Assembly (NCBI GenBank): GCA_002361175.1
Contig: DESG01000117.1
Span: 465 to 31,942 of the forward strand
Reading direction: 5' to 3'
From: Lachnoclostridium sp. UBA3320
Lineage (GTDB): Bacteria > Bacillota > Clostridia > Lachnospirales > Lachnospiraceae
Length of the DNA stretch: 31,478 nucleotides
Shown piece by piece: positions 14,750 through 23,625 of this stretch. A program made the translations under genes and the position numbers. The stretch's first letter is position 1. Each line of letters starts with the position of its first letter. The notes beneath the pieces are model-generated. The model did no database searches. It saw only the letters and a list, made by a program, of their open reading frames with translations, and was not told where the DNA came from.

Positions 14750-16480
14750 CTACTCTCCATCTTTTTTCCTTTCAATGCCCAAATATGGCAGGGCGTCATC
14801 CAGAAGTTTTGAGATAACAGGAGCTGCTATCTGTCCTCCGTAATATATTCCTTCTGGTTCATCAATCAGTACAAGCGCAAGTACAACAGGATTATTGGCT
14901 GGTGCAAATCCAAGACATGATGCAATATATTTATTACTGCTTCTTGGAAGTTTTTCAGAAGTACCTGTCTTACCACCTACATTATAACCTTCAACAGATG
15001 CTTTCTTGCCGCCTCCTTCTGAAACTACTGACTCAAGTATTGGTTTCATTCTATCAGATGTCTGCTTTGAAACTGCATTTTCTATTTCTTCATATTTTAA
15101 TTTTTTTACAGTGCTTTTATCACTGCTTTCAATACTTACTCCAAAATGCGGAGTCACCAAAGTACCGCCGTTTATAACAGCGCTTATTGTTGAAAGAAGT
15201 CTTACGGGTGTAAGCTGAAATGACTGTCCAAATGACATTGTTGCAAGTTCAACAGCCCCTACATTTTCTTTTTTATGCATTATTGTAGCAGCTTCACCTG
15301 GCACATCTATACCAGTCTTTTTAAGTATACCCAACTTATCCATATATTCAAACATACCATCTGTTCCAAGTCTTGCAGCTGTTTCCATAAAAACAGGATT
15401 GCATGAGTTTTGCACGCCTTGAACAAACGTCTCACTGCCATGTCCCGTTGTTTTATGACACCTTATCCTTCTGTCTTCAACAACTTTAAAACCAGGACAA
15501 TTAAATGTATCTGTCTCTTTTACTACACCTGCTTCAAGAGCTGCTGTTGCAGTAAAAACTTTAAATGTAGAACCAGGCTCATATGTGTCACTTACACATC
15601 CATTGCGCCACATCTTGTTAAGCTCTTCATTAAGTTTTTCTTGTGACATATTGTCTGAGCCTTTTATTTCATATGGATTATTCAAGTCAAACTCTGGAGC
15701 ATTAACCATAGCATATATTTCCCCATTTTGTGGGTTTAACATTATTATTCTTACACTTTTTGCCTTTTTGGCAACTAATACATCTTCTGCGGCCTGTTGT
15801 GCAAACTTTTGGATATTTATATCAAGGCTTGTATAAAAACTACTTCCTGCTATAGGCTCAACTCTGTCCTCTGCTTTTCCTTCAATCTCAACACCTCTTG
15901 CATTAGTCATTGTAAGTATACAGCCATCTTCCCCTTGAAGGTATGAATCATAATTTACCTCCAGTCCTATAATTCCTTGGTTATCTGCACCTGTAAAGCC
16001 AATAACTCTTGATGCAAGATTGCCATATGGATAGTATCTTTTATAGTCCTCATCTACCATTACACCGTCAAGTCCTAAGTCTCTTACCTTATCAGATGTC
16101 TTTTTATCAACATTGGATTTTATTCTTTCTATAGAAGAAACTTTTTCAACTCTTTTACGTACTTTTTCTTCATCAATTTCAAGTATTTTTGAAAGAGATG
16201 ATATAACTTTTTCAGGTTCAGTAATCTGATTGTGTATTACTGATATTGTGGATACTGGTTTATTTCCTGCCAATATCTCACCATTTCTGTCATATATTAT
16301 TCCTCTTTCTGCTTTGATACTCCTTTCCCTTTGCTGTACATCTTTTGCTTTAGAGCCGTAATAATCAGCCTTTAACAACATTAAATAAGCAAGTCTGCAT
16401 AATAACGCAACTGTTAATATGCAGACTACTGTATAAGCAAATATAAGCCTTTGTCTTTGCGCTGTTTTACAACTTTTCAT
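14750..16480 (-). CDS. Class B penicillin-binding protein (FtsI/SpoVD type)
   Basis: This 576-residue monofunctional transpeptidase cross-links septal peptidoglycan with a SEDS partner. It has a membrane anchor (about 12-36) and the class B N-terminal module starting at ERGIIYDRNGEILA (58-71). The transpeptidase domain has the three active motifs: S304-T-F-K307, S359-C-N361 and K504-T-G-T507. There is no C-terminal PASTA repeat. The region before ATG (16481-16571) has no good ribosome site, so this gene is probably expressed less efficiently or under other control than its neighbours. With the next gene upstream it forms a tandem pair; one may serve vegetative division and the other sporulation, but the sequence does not say which. 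Confidence 0.93.
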   Translation of the reverse strand: MKSCKTAQRQRLIFAYTVVCILTVALLCRLAYLMLLKADYYGSKAKDVQQRERSIKAERGIIYDRNGEILAGNKPVSTISVIHNQITEPEKVISSLSKILEIDEEKVRKRVEKVSSIERIKSNVDKKTSDKVRDLGLDGVMVDEDYKRYYPYGNLASRVIGFTGADNQGIIGLEVNYDSYLQGEDGCILTMTNARGVEIEGKAEDRVEPIAGSSFYTSLDINIQKFAQQAAEDVLVAKKAKSVRIIMLNPQNGEIYAMVNAPEFDLNNPYEIKGSDNMSQEKLNEELNKMWRNGCVSDTYEPGSTFKVFTATAALEAGVVKETDTFNCPGFKVVEDRRIRCHKTTGHGSETFVQGVQNSCNPVFMETAARLGTDGMFEYMDKLGILKKTGIDVPGEAATIMHKKENVGAVELATMSFGQSFQLTPVRLLSTISAVINGGTLVTPHFGVSIESSDKSTVKKLKYEEIENAVSKQTSDRMKPILESVVSEGGGKKASVEGYNVGGKTGTSEKLPRSSNKYIASCLGFAPANNPVVLALVLIDEPEGIYYGGQIAAPVISKLLDDALPYLGIERKKDGE

Positions 16481-16571
16481 AATATAACTGCCATATAAAA
16501 TTCATTAGTATAGCTTATTACTCTTCATGAAAAATATTCCTAACTACTTGTCATGTTTCAAAATTGCTTTA

Positions 16572-18536
16572 CTACTCACCTGCTACGCCATAATCTTTAT
16601 TTGAAAAACCATTTTTTGGAGCATCTAAAAATATTCCATCTTTTGTTGATGGCAACTTAATTTTATTATTAGAAATTTTATTTTTCTTTGATTTGGCATC
16701 GCTTTTATCAGGATAAATTCCAAGAAACATAAGCACATCTTCCATAACATCACTTGCAAACTCAGTTGCATATACACTGGCATGTGACTGGTCTTCTACA
16801 TTAGGCTCATCTATAATCACATAAATTACAGCTTCTGGATCGTCTGCTGGTGTACATCCTATAAATGAGACAAGATAATTGCCGTGTCCTCTTGGTTGTT
16901 TCTCAGCAGTACCAGTCTTTCCGCCTATCTTATATCCGTCAACTCTTGCAGGTTTTGCAGTTCCATCTTCATCTGAAACTGTTTTATATAGATACTCTCT
17001 TAATAACTTACTTGTATCTTCTGTAATAACACGTCTTACAAGCATATTATCATTAGAAGAAACAACAGCACCTGACTTTGTATTAATTTCTTTTACAACA
17101 TGTGGCTGATAATAATTGCCGCCATTGACAACAGCACTAAATGCTGCTGCCATCTGCACCATAGTTACAGTCTGGCTCTGCCCAAAACTTGATGTTGCAA
17201 GCTGCACAGGTCCCATGGTATTTTCATCAAATATTGCGCCTGTACCTTCTCCTGGAAGGTCAATACCTGTCTTTTTTCCAAAGCCAAAATTGTTGATATA
17301 GTTTAAAAACTTTGTCTTGCCAAGCTTTGCACCAAGCTGCATAAGTACATCATTACACGACCATTTCAGTGCCTGACATATACTTGTAGAACCATGTCCA
17401 CCTCTTGCATAGGCAACACACTTAATCTTTCTGTCAGCTACTTGCTGGCTGCCATCACAGACATAATAACTGCCATCTGTAGTAACTCCTTCATCTAATG
17501 CTGCTGAAACAGTAATAGGCTTTAACGTAGAACCTGGCTCATATGCATCACTTATGCAAAAGTTTCTCCACAGTGAATTAAGGCTTTCAAGCTTTTCTGC
17601 TTCACTCATTTTTGCAATTTCTTTTTCAGAATAAAAATTTGATAATTCTCTAGGATTATTCAAATCATATGACGGATATGATGCCATAGCATATATTTCA
17701 CCATTATTAGGATTCATAATAATACAGCCTATATTCTTAGAACCTATATTTTTTTCAAACTTTTCAATATGCTGTTCTAATATACCCTGTATATTAACAT
17801 CAATAGTTGAAACAACTGTATTGCCATCAACAGCTGGCCTTACAGTCTGAACAAGTTCAAGCCCTGAATCAAAATATCCATACTGCCTGCCATACGAACC
17901 AGTAAGCGAAGAATTATATTGCTTTTCAATTCCCCACGCACCATCGTCATTTGAGTTGCAAAAACCTATTACATCACACGCCACAGTTGAATATGGATAA
18001 TTTCTTACATATTCCTCTTCAAACCATACTCCCTTTATATTTTTACTGTCTTTTTGCTTTTCATCATTTTGTAAAGCTTCAAACTCATCTATCTTTTCAG
18101 AACTAAGGTGCTTAAATTTATCCATAACATAATAATGTGTTGAAGGATTTTTATCAAGTATATTTTTAATTTTTTTCTCAGATATGCCAAAAACTTTATT
18201 AAGTGCCAAAATTGTAGGCTCAATATACTTCTCGTCAGACAATATAAGTTTTGGGTCTAGTATAAGATTATAAACTTTTATACTTGTAGCAAGTTTATTG
18301 CCATTCCTGTCTGTAATGTCTCCCCTTTTAAACTGCACTGTATTGCTCACATAGCTCTGCTGTGCAAGCACCTTTTTTTCATATGCATTTCCTTTTGTTT
18401 TATTAAGGTAAACTATACGTACAACAAGAGTTGTAAATGCAAGTAGTATTAAAATAAAAATAAACAAAAGTCTGGCATACATAAATTTCTTTGCTAAACG
18501 TACATTACCTCTTGTATCTGATGCTTTTCTTCCCAT
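16572..18536 (-). CDS. Second class B penicillin-binding protein (FtsI/SpoVD type)
   Basis: This 654-residue paralogue of the preceding PBP carries a membrane segment (about 21-44) and RGDITDRNGNKLATS (71-85). The transpeptidase motifs are S336-T-L-K339, S393-C-N395 and K540-T-G-T543. It is longer than its neighbour because of a bigger N-terminal module (about 95-235, with the Lys-rich NDEKQKDSKNIK) and a C-terminal Lys/Asn-rich tail of about 40 residues (KSKKNKISNNKIK) in place of a PASTA domain. AAAGGTG lies 4 bases before ATG. Its place directly after ftsL suggests that it is the vegetative FtsI/Pbp2B-type enzyme. The pair differs enough that a recent duplication is unlikely. Confidence 0.93.
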   Translation of the reverse strand: MGRKASDTRGNVRLAKKFMYARLLFIFILILLAFTTLVVRIVYLNKTKGNAYEKKVLAQQSYVSNTVQFKRGDITDRNGNKLATSIKVYNLILDPKLILSDEKYIEPTILALNKVFGISEKKIKNILDKNPSTHYYVMDKFKHLSSEKIDEFEALQNDEKQKDSKNIKGVWFEEEYVRNYPYSTVACDVIGFCNSNDDGAWGIEKQYNSSLTGSYGRQYGYFDSGLELVQTVRPAVDGNTVVSTIDVNIQGILEQHIEKFEKNIGSKNIGCIIMNPNNGEIYAMASYPSYDLNNPRELSNFYSEKEIAKMSEAEKLESLNSLWRNFCISDAYEPGSTLKPITVSAALDEGVTTDGSYYVCDGSQQVADRKIKCVAYARGGHGSTSICQALKWSCNDVLMQLGAKLGKTKFLNYINNFGFGKKTGIDLPGEGTGAIFDENTMGPVQLATSSFGQSQTVTMVQMAAAFSAVVNGGNYYQPHVVKEINTKSGAVVSSNDNMLVRRVITEDTSKLLREYLYKTVSDEDGTAKPARVDGYKIGGKTGTAEKQPRGHGNYLVSFIGCTPADDPEAVIYVIIDEPNVEDQSHASVYATEFASDVMEDVLMFLGIYPDKSDAKSKKNKISNNKIKLPSTKDGIFLDAPKNGFSNKDYGVAGE

Positions 18537-18545
18537 AATACACCT

Positions 18546-19061
18546 TTAATCTCCAGATTGTGGAATATCTGAATGCTGTTTAACCATATCACCCTTTTTA
18601 CTCTTATATGTATACACTTTATTACTATTTGCCATAACCATATGAAGTTTTTCAGTAGCATATTTGTATATATCAGCAAGGTCAACACTTGCAAGGATTT
18701 TATTGTATTCTATATCATTCTTCTCTTGTTGTTTTTCCACTTCTGTCTGTAATGTTATAATTTGTTTTTTCATTGTACGGACATTGTTCTGTGTATGTAT
18801 ATATGAAAATGCTGTAAACATTATAATGCACAATGCCAATGCCATAAACGCAAATGATGCACCATCCAAACCAGGCATACTCGCTGGCTGTCTGTTAGGA
18901 CGCTTCTCATGTTCTCTTTCTGGCGCATCTCTTTCCCGTCTCTCTCTCTCAGGAATAGCGTTTAATTGTCTTGCAGTATTTCCATAAATGCCATTAACAT
19001 TATCGACATAAGTAGTCTGTCTGTATCTGTCACCCACTCGCCTTTTTGATTCATCAGCCAT
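18546..19061 (-). CDS. ftsL: FtsL-like septum formation protein
   Basis: This 171-residue bitopic protein lies between rsmH and the PBP genes, the usual place for ftsL. The N-terminal 66 residues are cytoplasmic and very charged (PERERRERDAPEREHEKRP). One membrane segment (about 69-88, FAFMALALCIIMFTAFSYI) follows. Then comes a coiled coil (about 93-118, VRTMKKQIITLQTEVEKQQEK) and a short tail with Tyr/Lys-rich segments. This is the layout of FtsL/DivIC, which form a trimeric complex with DivIB. Sequence identity in this family is low, so position and architecture carry the call. AGGAGG lies 9 bases before ATG, in the 15-bp gap after rsmH. Confidence 0.82.
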   Translation of the reverse strand: MADESKRRVGDRYRQTTYVDNVNGIYGNTARQLNAIPERERRERDAPEREHEKRPNRQPASMPGLDGASFAFMALALCIIMFTAFSYIHTQNNVRTMKKQIITLQTEVEKQQEKNDIEYNKILASVDLADIYKYATEKLHMVMANSNKVYTYKSKKGDMVKQHSDIPQSGD

Positions 19062-19076
19062 ATAACTACTCCTCCT

Positions 19077-20012
19077 CTAATTATGTCTAAAAATTCTTAG
19101 TTTCGCACTTTTGGAACGTGGATTCTGCTCCATTTCTTCTATTCTTGGAAATATTGGCTTCCTAGTCACCATTCTGCCTTTAGGGGCATTTCCGCATACG
19201 CACACTGGAAAACTCGGCGGACATATACATGGATTTTCCGCTTTGCGAAACGCTTGTTTTACAATTCTGTCTTCAAGCGAATGGAATGTAATTATACAAA
19301 ATCTTCCATCAGACTTTAAAATATCAATCATGTCTTCAATATTTTGTGAAAGAACATCTAATTCATGATTTACTTCTATACGTATTGCCTGAAAAGTTCT
19401 TTTAGCAGGGTGTCCTCCCTGTTTTTTAAACTTTGCTGGTATTGCTCCACTTACAATTTCTGCAAGCCTTATAGTAGTAAGAATTGGTGATTTAATACGT
19501 TCTGCTGCAATATGTTTAGCAATATTTTTAGCAAATCTGTCTTCCCCATAATCTTTGATTATATGGAACAATCTATCTTCAGGGTAATTATTAACAACAT
19601 CTGCTGCAGTAATTTCCTGCCTGTTATCCATACGCATATCAAGCGGTGCATCTATGCGATATGAAAAACCTCTCTCTGCTGTATCAAGCTGAAAAGATGA
19701 TACACCCAAATCAAGAAGTATGCCATCAACCTTGTCAATGCCCATCTCAGCAAGAACTTGTACCATATTTGAATAATTGCTTCTTATAACAACTGCTCTA
19801 TCTCCAAATACTTTCAACCTCTCCGTGCTTGTCCTTACAGCATCAGCATCTTGGTCAATGCCTATAAAAAGCCCATTCTCGCCAATTCTTTCGCAAATTT
19901 TACTGCCATGACCAGCTCCGCCTAATGTGCCGTCTACATAAATGCCGCCCAGTTTAACAGCAAGTCCATCTAATGTCTCTTCTAGTAACACAGGCTTATG
20001 TACAAACTCCAT
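19077..20012 (-). CDS. rsmH: 16S rRNA (cytosine1402-N4)-methyltransferase RsmH
   Basis: RsmH (MraW) N4-methylates C1402 of 16S rRNA in the decoding site. The 311 residues start HKPVLLEETLDGL and contain the SAM-binding motif YVDGTLGGAGHG, LLDLGVSSFQLD, RGFSYRIDAPLDMRMD and the late motifs GGHPAKRTFQAIRIEVN and ITFHSLEDRIVKQ. A Cys-rich segment (CICPPSFPVCVCG) near the C-terminus is normal for the family. AAGGAGG lies 5 bases before ATG. It is the first gene of the division cluster here: mraZ, which usually precedes it, is missing, and a sigma-A-like promoter with a terminator behind it isolates it from the amidase gene. Confidence 0.98.
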   Translation of the reverse strand: MEFVHKPVLLEETLDGLAVKLGGIYVDGTLGGAGHGSKICERIGENGLFIGIDQDADAVRTSTERLKVFGDRAVVIRSNYSNMVQVLAEMGIDKVDGILLDLGVSSFQLDTAERGFSYRIDAPLDMRMDNRQEITAADVVNNYPEDRLFHIIKDYGEDRFAKNIAKHIAAERIKSPILTTIRLAEIVSGAIPAKFKKQGGHPAKRTFQAIRIEVNHELDVLSQNIEDMIDILKSDGRFCIITFHSLEDRIVKQAFRKAENPCICPPSFPVCVCGNAPKGRMVTRKPIFPRIEEMEQNPRSKSAKLRIFRHN

Positions 20013-20040
20013 AGCAGCCTCCTTTTAAGGATATAAAAAT

Positions 20041-20069
20041 ATAATATAACGTTTATTAAAATTTATCAA
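20041..20069 (-). promoter_or_regulatory. Putative sigma-A promoter of the division cluster
   Basis: On the minus strand TTGATA (20069-20064), a 17-bp spacer and TATTAT (20046-20041) lie 29 bp before the rsmH start. Both boxes match 5/6 of consensus at ideal spacing. No MraZ-type repeat of GGGA boxes is visible. Confidence 0.7.
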
Positions 20070-20130
20070 GCATTTTTTAAATAGACAATCACATTTTTGC
20101 CTTAAAAGATTAAAAAAATGTCGAAATATA

Positions 20131-20162
20131 AAAAAACGCAAACGTAATATTTGCGTTTTTTT
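20131..20162. terminator. Bidirectional Rho-independent terminator
   Basis: AAAAAACGCAAA (20131-20142) and TTTGCGTTTTTT (20150-20161) pair around the loop CGTAATA. Both strands end in a U-run. It lies after the amidase stop (20208) and before the rsmH promoter, and so ends the amidase transcript. Confidence 0.88.
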
Positions 20163-20207
20163 ATTGTATAAAACACGTTTTGCTATCTGCTTTTGATTCT
20201 AGCACCA

Positions 20208-20981
20208 TTATATATTTCTCTGTACAACCCTTGTTTCATATCCTTTTTTAAATAATACTTTACTCGCTTCACTTGCTTTATCATAATTGTCATAAGAACC
20301 ATTGTACACACTGTAATAATCATTGTCTGGTACTATAAGACAGTCAAATCCATCTACCTGCATATTTTTTGCAAGACTTTGAGCATTTTCATAATGTCTA
20401 AATGAGCCAGTCTGTACCCAAAAATTGTTTGTTTCACTTCCTGCAATATCTGCACCACTTACTGTATCAATTATTCCATTGGCGATTGCCTGAGCTACCT
20501 CTGGAAATTTTAAATCAAAAATATTGTTATCACTCTCAGTGTTTATAAAGCCAACCTCTACAAGCGCTGCTGGCATTTTAGTACGTCTTAAAACCGCAAG
20601 ATTTTTCCGCTCTTCTACACCTAGGTTGTTAAATCCTACTTTCTCAAGTTCCCTGTTTATGTTTTCTGCAAATACCGCAGGTATACCACTGTTTTCATAG
20701 ACAAGTGTCTGCACGCCTGCATACATATCGGGTGATGTGCTTGAATTTCTGTGAATCGAAATAAAATAATCAGCATCACTTTCATTAGCGATTCGTGCCT
20801 TTTGCAAAGGACTCTGGTAAATATCTGTAGTTCTGGTATATAGCACATCAACGCCTGCATTTTCTAAAATATTTCCAACCGCCAATGTTAGATTTAATGT
20901 ATCATCTTTTTCCCTTCTGCCATTAAAAGAAGCCCCATTATCATATCCTCCGTGTCCAGCATCAAGCATAACTGTTGCCAT
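20208..20981 (-). CDS. N-acetylmuramoyl-L-alanine amidase with SPOR domain (CwlC-like)
   Basis: This Amidase_3 zinc enzyme cuts the bond between MurNAc and the stem peptide. Of 257 residues, 1-175 are catalytic, with zinc ligands H10 (DAGHGG), E24 and H77 (SIHRNS) and catalytic E142 (VEVGF). Residues about 186-255 form a SPOR domain (FWVQTGSFRHYENAQSLAKN) that binds denuded glycan. There is no signal peptide. This matches Bacillus CwlC, a 255-residue leaderless sporulation amidase that helps lyse the mother cell. GGAGG lies 7 bases before ATG. The only promoter-like box upstream, CATATATTA, resembles a mother-cell sigma -10. It ends at a strong terminator before rsmH. A role in late sporulation is inferred. 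Confidence 0.88.
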   Translation of the reverse strand: MATVMLDAGHGGYDNGASFNGRREKDDTLNLTLAVGNILENAGVDVLYTRTTDIYQSPLQKARIANESDADYFISIHRNSSTSPDMYAGVQTLVYENSGIPAVFAENINRELEKVGFNNLGVEERKNLAVLRRTKMPAALVEVGFINTESDNNIFDLKFPEVAQAIANGIIDTVSGADIAGSETNNFWVQTGSFRHYENAQSLAKNMQVDGFDCLIVPDNDYYSVYNGSYDNYDKASEASKVLFKKGYETRVVQRNI

Positions 20982-21009
20982 ATAATTCCTCCAGTTACAT
21001 TGTTCCAGA

Positions 21010-21018
21010 TAATATATG
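21010..21018 (-). promoter_or_regulatory. Possible sigma-E/sigma-K type -10 box before the amidase gene
   Basis: CATATATTA on the minus strand fits the CATAnnnTA pattern of sporulation mother-cell sigma factors, 28 bp before the ATG. The expected -35 (AC for sigma-K) is not evident; GAAT lies 16 bp upstream. I see no good sigma-A promoter in the same 90-bp gap. Confidence 0.3.
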
Positions 21019-21071
21019 ACATAATTTGAAAATTATTCATAAAATACGCAGTAAAATTAGAAAAAAATGCC

Positions 21072-22268
21072 TTATTTATTAAACATTATTCTTTCATCAT
21101 TAAACATTCTTGTAAGTACAAATACCCCTATTCCTGTATAAATAATATTAGTTATAACAGTTAAAAGCATACCAAATGGTATTATTTCAAATGAAAAAAC
21201 ACCTGTCATACACTGTACACTGTTATAAATTGGTATTACATAGTTATATAGCTCTGTTTTAGCTCCATCAGAAAACATCCCACTTAAACCTACCAGCATA
21301 ACAACTATCATAAGTGGCATAATATATGTTCCTGCCTCTTTTGTACTCCTTGCAAAAGCTGAAATTATTGATATCAGTGTTACTATAAGAAGCACTGTTG
21401 ACAATATTATAACAGCAAGAAGTATATAATCCTGTGCGCTGTATACATTTGCCTCAATGCCTTCTTCCCCTGCACCTGTAATTTTAGGAAGTGAAAGCAT
21501 AGTTCCAAGTGTGCTTGATATTCCACTTAAAAGCGCTATAATTGATAAAGCTATAATCTTTCCAAGTGCAATATGGCTTCTTTTGGCAGGAGTTACAAGC
21601 ATTGTTGCGATTGTTCCCCTTTCCTTTTCACCTGAAATTGATTCAGGTCCTATTGACATACATGCACTGAAAATAAACATGAGCAAAAGCATAGGCAAAA
21701 GAGATGAAAAGACAGTAGCTGCCGCATCTTTTTCATTTGCAAGGTCATATTGCACATCACTGTCTGGGTTTACATCAAATTTATTTGCCATAGATGACTC
21801 ATACGAATCCATCATTTCTATAAACATCTCATATGCAGTCTGTGACTCTGTAGATGCAGAATTATAATAAATCTCAACTTGTGGAGCTTTATCACCAGAA
21901 GTACTATTATAAACAGCTATGTCATTCTCAAAGTTTTCTGGAAATACTATGTATAAATCAAGTGCACCATCCTTGTTTTCTAGCTCTTTTTTAGCTTTTT
22001 CACCGCTTTGTGCATCTGTATCTTTTAACCCACCAGACATGCCAGCACTGTCAAGCATTGCTTTTATGCTTTCAGGCATATTCACACTTTCAACTGAATA
22101 TACATACTCATCGTCTACAGTCATCATATCAGAAAAAGCATCGCCCATAAAGTTGTACATTACAAAAATCATAATTCCAGGCAGCAGTATTGTGGTAAAT
22201 GCCATCCGCTTGTCACTGAAAAACCTTTTTAACTCTTTCTTTAATATAGTAATAATTGTATTTTTCAT
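21072..22268 (-). CDS. natB: ABC-2 type permease, NatB-like
   Basis: This is the 398-residue membrane subunit of an ABC exporter. The N-terminus (KELKRFFSDKRMAFTTILLPG) leads into membrane segment 1 (about 20-40). A large extracellular domain (about 45-175) follows, then five hydrophobic segments (about 177-390). The segment ESISGEKERGTIATMLVTPAKRSHIALGKI is the conserved coupling region of ABC-2 permeases. This layout matches Bacillus NatB, which with NatA exports Na+. The GGAGG site is 5 bases before ATG and the gene lies 17 bp after natA, so the two form an operon. Substrate assignment comes from family likeness; drug or peptide export is the alternative. Confidence 0.88.
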   Translation of the reverse strand: MKNTIITILKKELKRFFSDKRMAFTTILLPGIMIFVMYNFMGDAFSDMMTVDDEYVYSVESVNMPESIKAMLDSAGMSGGLKDTDAQSGEKAKKELENKDGALDLYIVFPENFENDIAVYNSTSGDKAPQVEIYYNSASTESQTAYEMFIEMMDSYESSMANKFDVNPDSDVQYDLANEKDAAATVFSSLLPMLLLMFIFSACMSIGPESISGEKERGTIATMLVTPAKRSHIALGKIIALSIIALLSGISSTLGTMLSLPKITGAGEEGIEANVYSAQDYILLAVIILSTVLLIVTLISIISAFARSTKEAGTYIMPLMIVVMLVGLSGMFSDGAKTELYNYVIPIYNSVQCMTGVFSFEIIPFGMLLTVITNIIYTGIGVFVLTRMFNDERIMFNK

Positions 22269-22285
22269 AATTCCTCCACAAACCT

Positions 22286-23062
22286 TTACGCTTCTGTGCC
22301 AACAGTTTCTTTATATATATCAAAAAACCTATCTTCCAAGCTTTGCCCTGCTTTAATATTGTCTAATGTATCACATAGTATCATCTTGCCGTTAATAATT
22401 ATGCCTACCCTGTCACATACCCGCTCTATCAGGCTGAATATGTGTGTTGAAACAATTACCGTCTTACCACGTTCTTTGAGTGTCTGTATAAAGTCTGTAA
22501 CTACTCTTGCAGTCAATACATCAAGACCATTAGTAGGCTCGTCAAAAATAATTATATCGGGGTCATGCACTATGGAAATTGCAAGCGAAACTTTCTGCTT
22601 CATACCTGTGGAAAGGTCAGCAACTTTAACTTCTGCAAACTTTCCTATACCAAAAAGCCCAAATATCTCTTGTTTTCTTGTTTCTCTTATATTTTCTGGC
22701 ACATTATGCAGTTCTGAAAAAAAATCATACAGATAATTTGGTGTAAAATATTCTTCAAGTTTAAGTTCACTTGTAAGAAAACCAATTTTTTGTCTCACTT
22801 TATCGGCTGCATTTACAATACTTGCACCATCAAGAATAGCATCCCCGCCATCAGGTTTAATCAGGGTTGCAAGCATCCTCAGTGTCGTAGTCTTGCCTGC
22901 GCCGTTAGGTCCAAGAAGCCCAAAGACCTCTCCTTTATAAGCCTTAAATGAAATGTCATCTACAGCAACTTTATACTTACTGTTTGTATGCTCAAGTTTC
23001 TGTTGTTTGGATGAAAGTTTAAATGTTTTATGTAATTTTTCTATAGATAATAATTCTTTCAT
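22286..23062 (-). CDS. natA: ABC transporter ATP-binding protein, NatA-like
   Basis: This is the 258-residue ATPase subunit paired with the NatB-like permease. It has Walker A GPNGAGKTTT (51-60), signature LSTGM (150-154), Walker B IIIFDEP (170-176) and the switch His in VSTHIF. The Q-loop Gln is replaced by Thr (GFLTSELKL), as often in NatA-type proteins. An extra hydrophilic stretch of about 14 residues (SSKQQKLEHTNSKY, 17-30) splits the first strands. AAGGAGG is 7 bases before ATG. An extended -10 (TGCTATTAT, minus strand near 23143-23135) may give the promoter. NatAB pumps Na+ outwards; this fits a setting with two Na+-coupled symporters. Confidence 0.9.
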   Translation of the reverse strand: MKELLSIEKLHKTFKLSSKQQKLEHTNSKYKVAVDDISFKAYKGEVFGLLGPNGAGKTTTLRMLATLIKPDGGDAILDGASIVNAADKVRQKIGFLTSELKLEEYFTPNYLYDFFSELHNVPENIRETRKQEIFGLFGIGKFAEVKVADLSTGMKQKVSLAISIVHDPDIIIFDEPTNGLDVLTARVVTDFIQTLKERGKTVIVSTHIFSLIERVCDRVGIIINGKMILCDTLDNIKAGQSLEDRFFDIYKETVGTEA

Positions 23063-23302
23063 CTGAAACCTCCTTATAAAAAATTAACAAACACTTGCAT
23101 TTTTTTACGCCATGAAGCGTTAAGTGTTACATATATAATAGCATAAATTGTATTCCAATGCACGATAATTATTCTTAAAATTTCCCTAATTATGTTTATA
23201 TCTTGTATATTAATATTCATTCCAGAAGCTATTTTAAATTTTTTATTTTTAGAAGAATAATTTTTGCAATCATGCAAATACTATAGATGCTACATGGTAA
23301 CA

Positions 23303-23343
23303 CTTTGTGTCAAGCCACAAAGAATTTAATTGTGCAAAGCACA
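23303..23343 (+). promoter_or_regulatory. Two small hairpins in the leader of the Ser/Asn-rich gene
   Basis: CTTTGTG (23303-23309) pairs with CACAAAG (23316-23322), and TGTGC (23331-23335) with GCACA (23339-23343), shortly before the ribosome site AAGAGG. The rest of the gap from 23063 contains an extended -10 for natA on the minus strand and AT-rich DNA. I see no gene there. Confidence 0.4.
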
Positions 23344-23357
23344 GAAAAGAGGTTAAT

Positions 23358-23558
23358 ATGTCTAAAAATTCAAGTAATGTAAGCAACCAGAACAACAGCA
23401 CTAACTACTCTAACAACCAAAGCAGCCAAAACGCTAACAACCAGAATTCAAGTAACAGTGGTAAAAACTCTAGCAACTGCGGCAAAAATTCTAGCAATAG
23501 CTCTAATGCAAGCAATCAAGGCTCTAACCGCTCTAATGCAAGTAACCAGAGCAAATAA
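23358..23558 (+). CDS. Ser/Asn-rich low-complexity small protein
   Basis: This 66-residue protein of unknown function is made almost only of Ser (22), Asn (22), Gln, Lys, Gly and Ala, with runs such as NSSNSSNASNQGSN. It has no hydrophobic core, no signal peptide and no membrane segment, so it must be disordered. I start it at ATG 23358, which has AAGAGG 5 bases upstream; a GTG at 23307 in the same frame lacks a site and would add an unrelated 17-residue head. A very strong terminator follows. The composition recalls Gln/Asn/Ser-rich gamma-type small acid-soluble spore proteins, but the repeat of that family is absent. A spore or stress-storage role is only a guess. Confidence 0.7.
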   Translation: MSKNSSNVSNQNNSTNYSNNQSSQNANNQNSSNSGKNSSNCGKNSSNSSNASNQGSNRSNASNQSK

Positions 23559-23625
23559 TTAATAATATAATTTTATTGTTAGGATTAGTATAATAAATTA
23601 TTAAATTTATATTAATAATTTTATT

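Noticed and set aside
23074..23277. Minus-strand 67-codon frame in the natA upstream gap
   Set aside because: No ribosome site, AT-driven composition (Ile/Asn/Lys), and it covers the likely natA promoter and leader.
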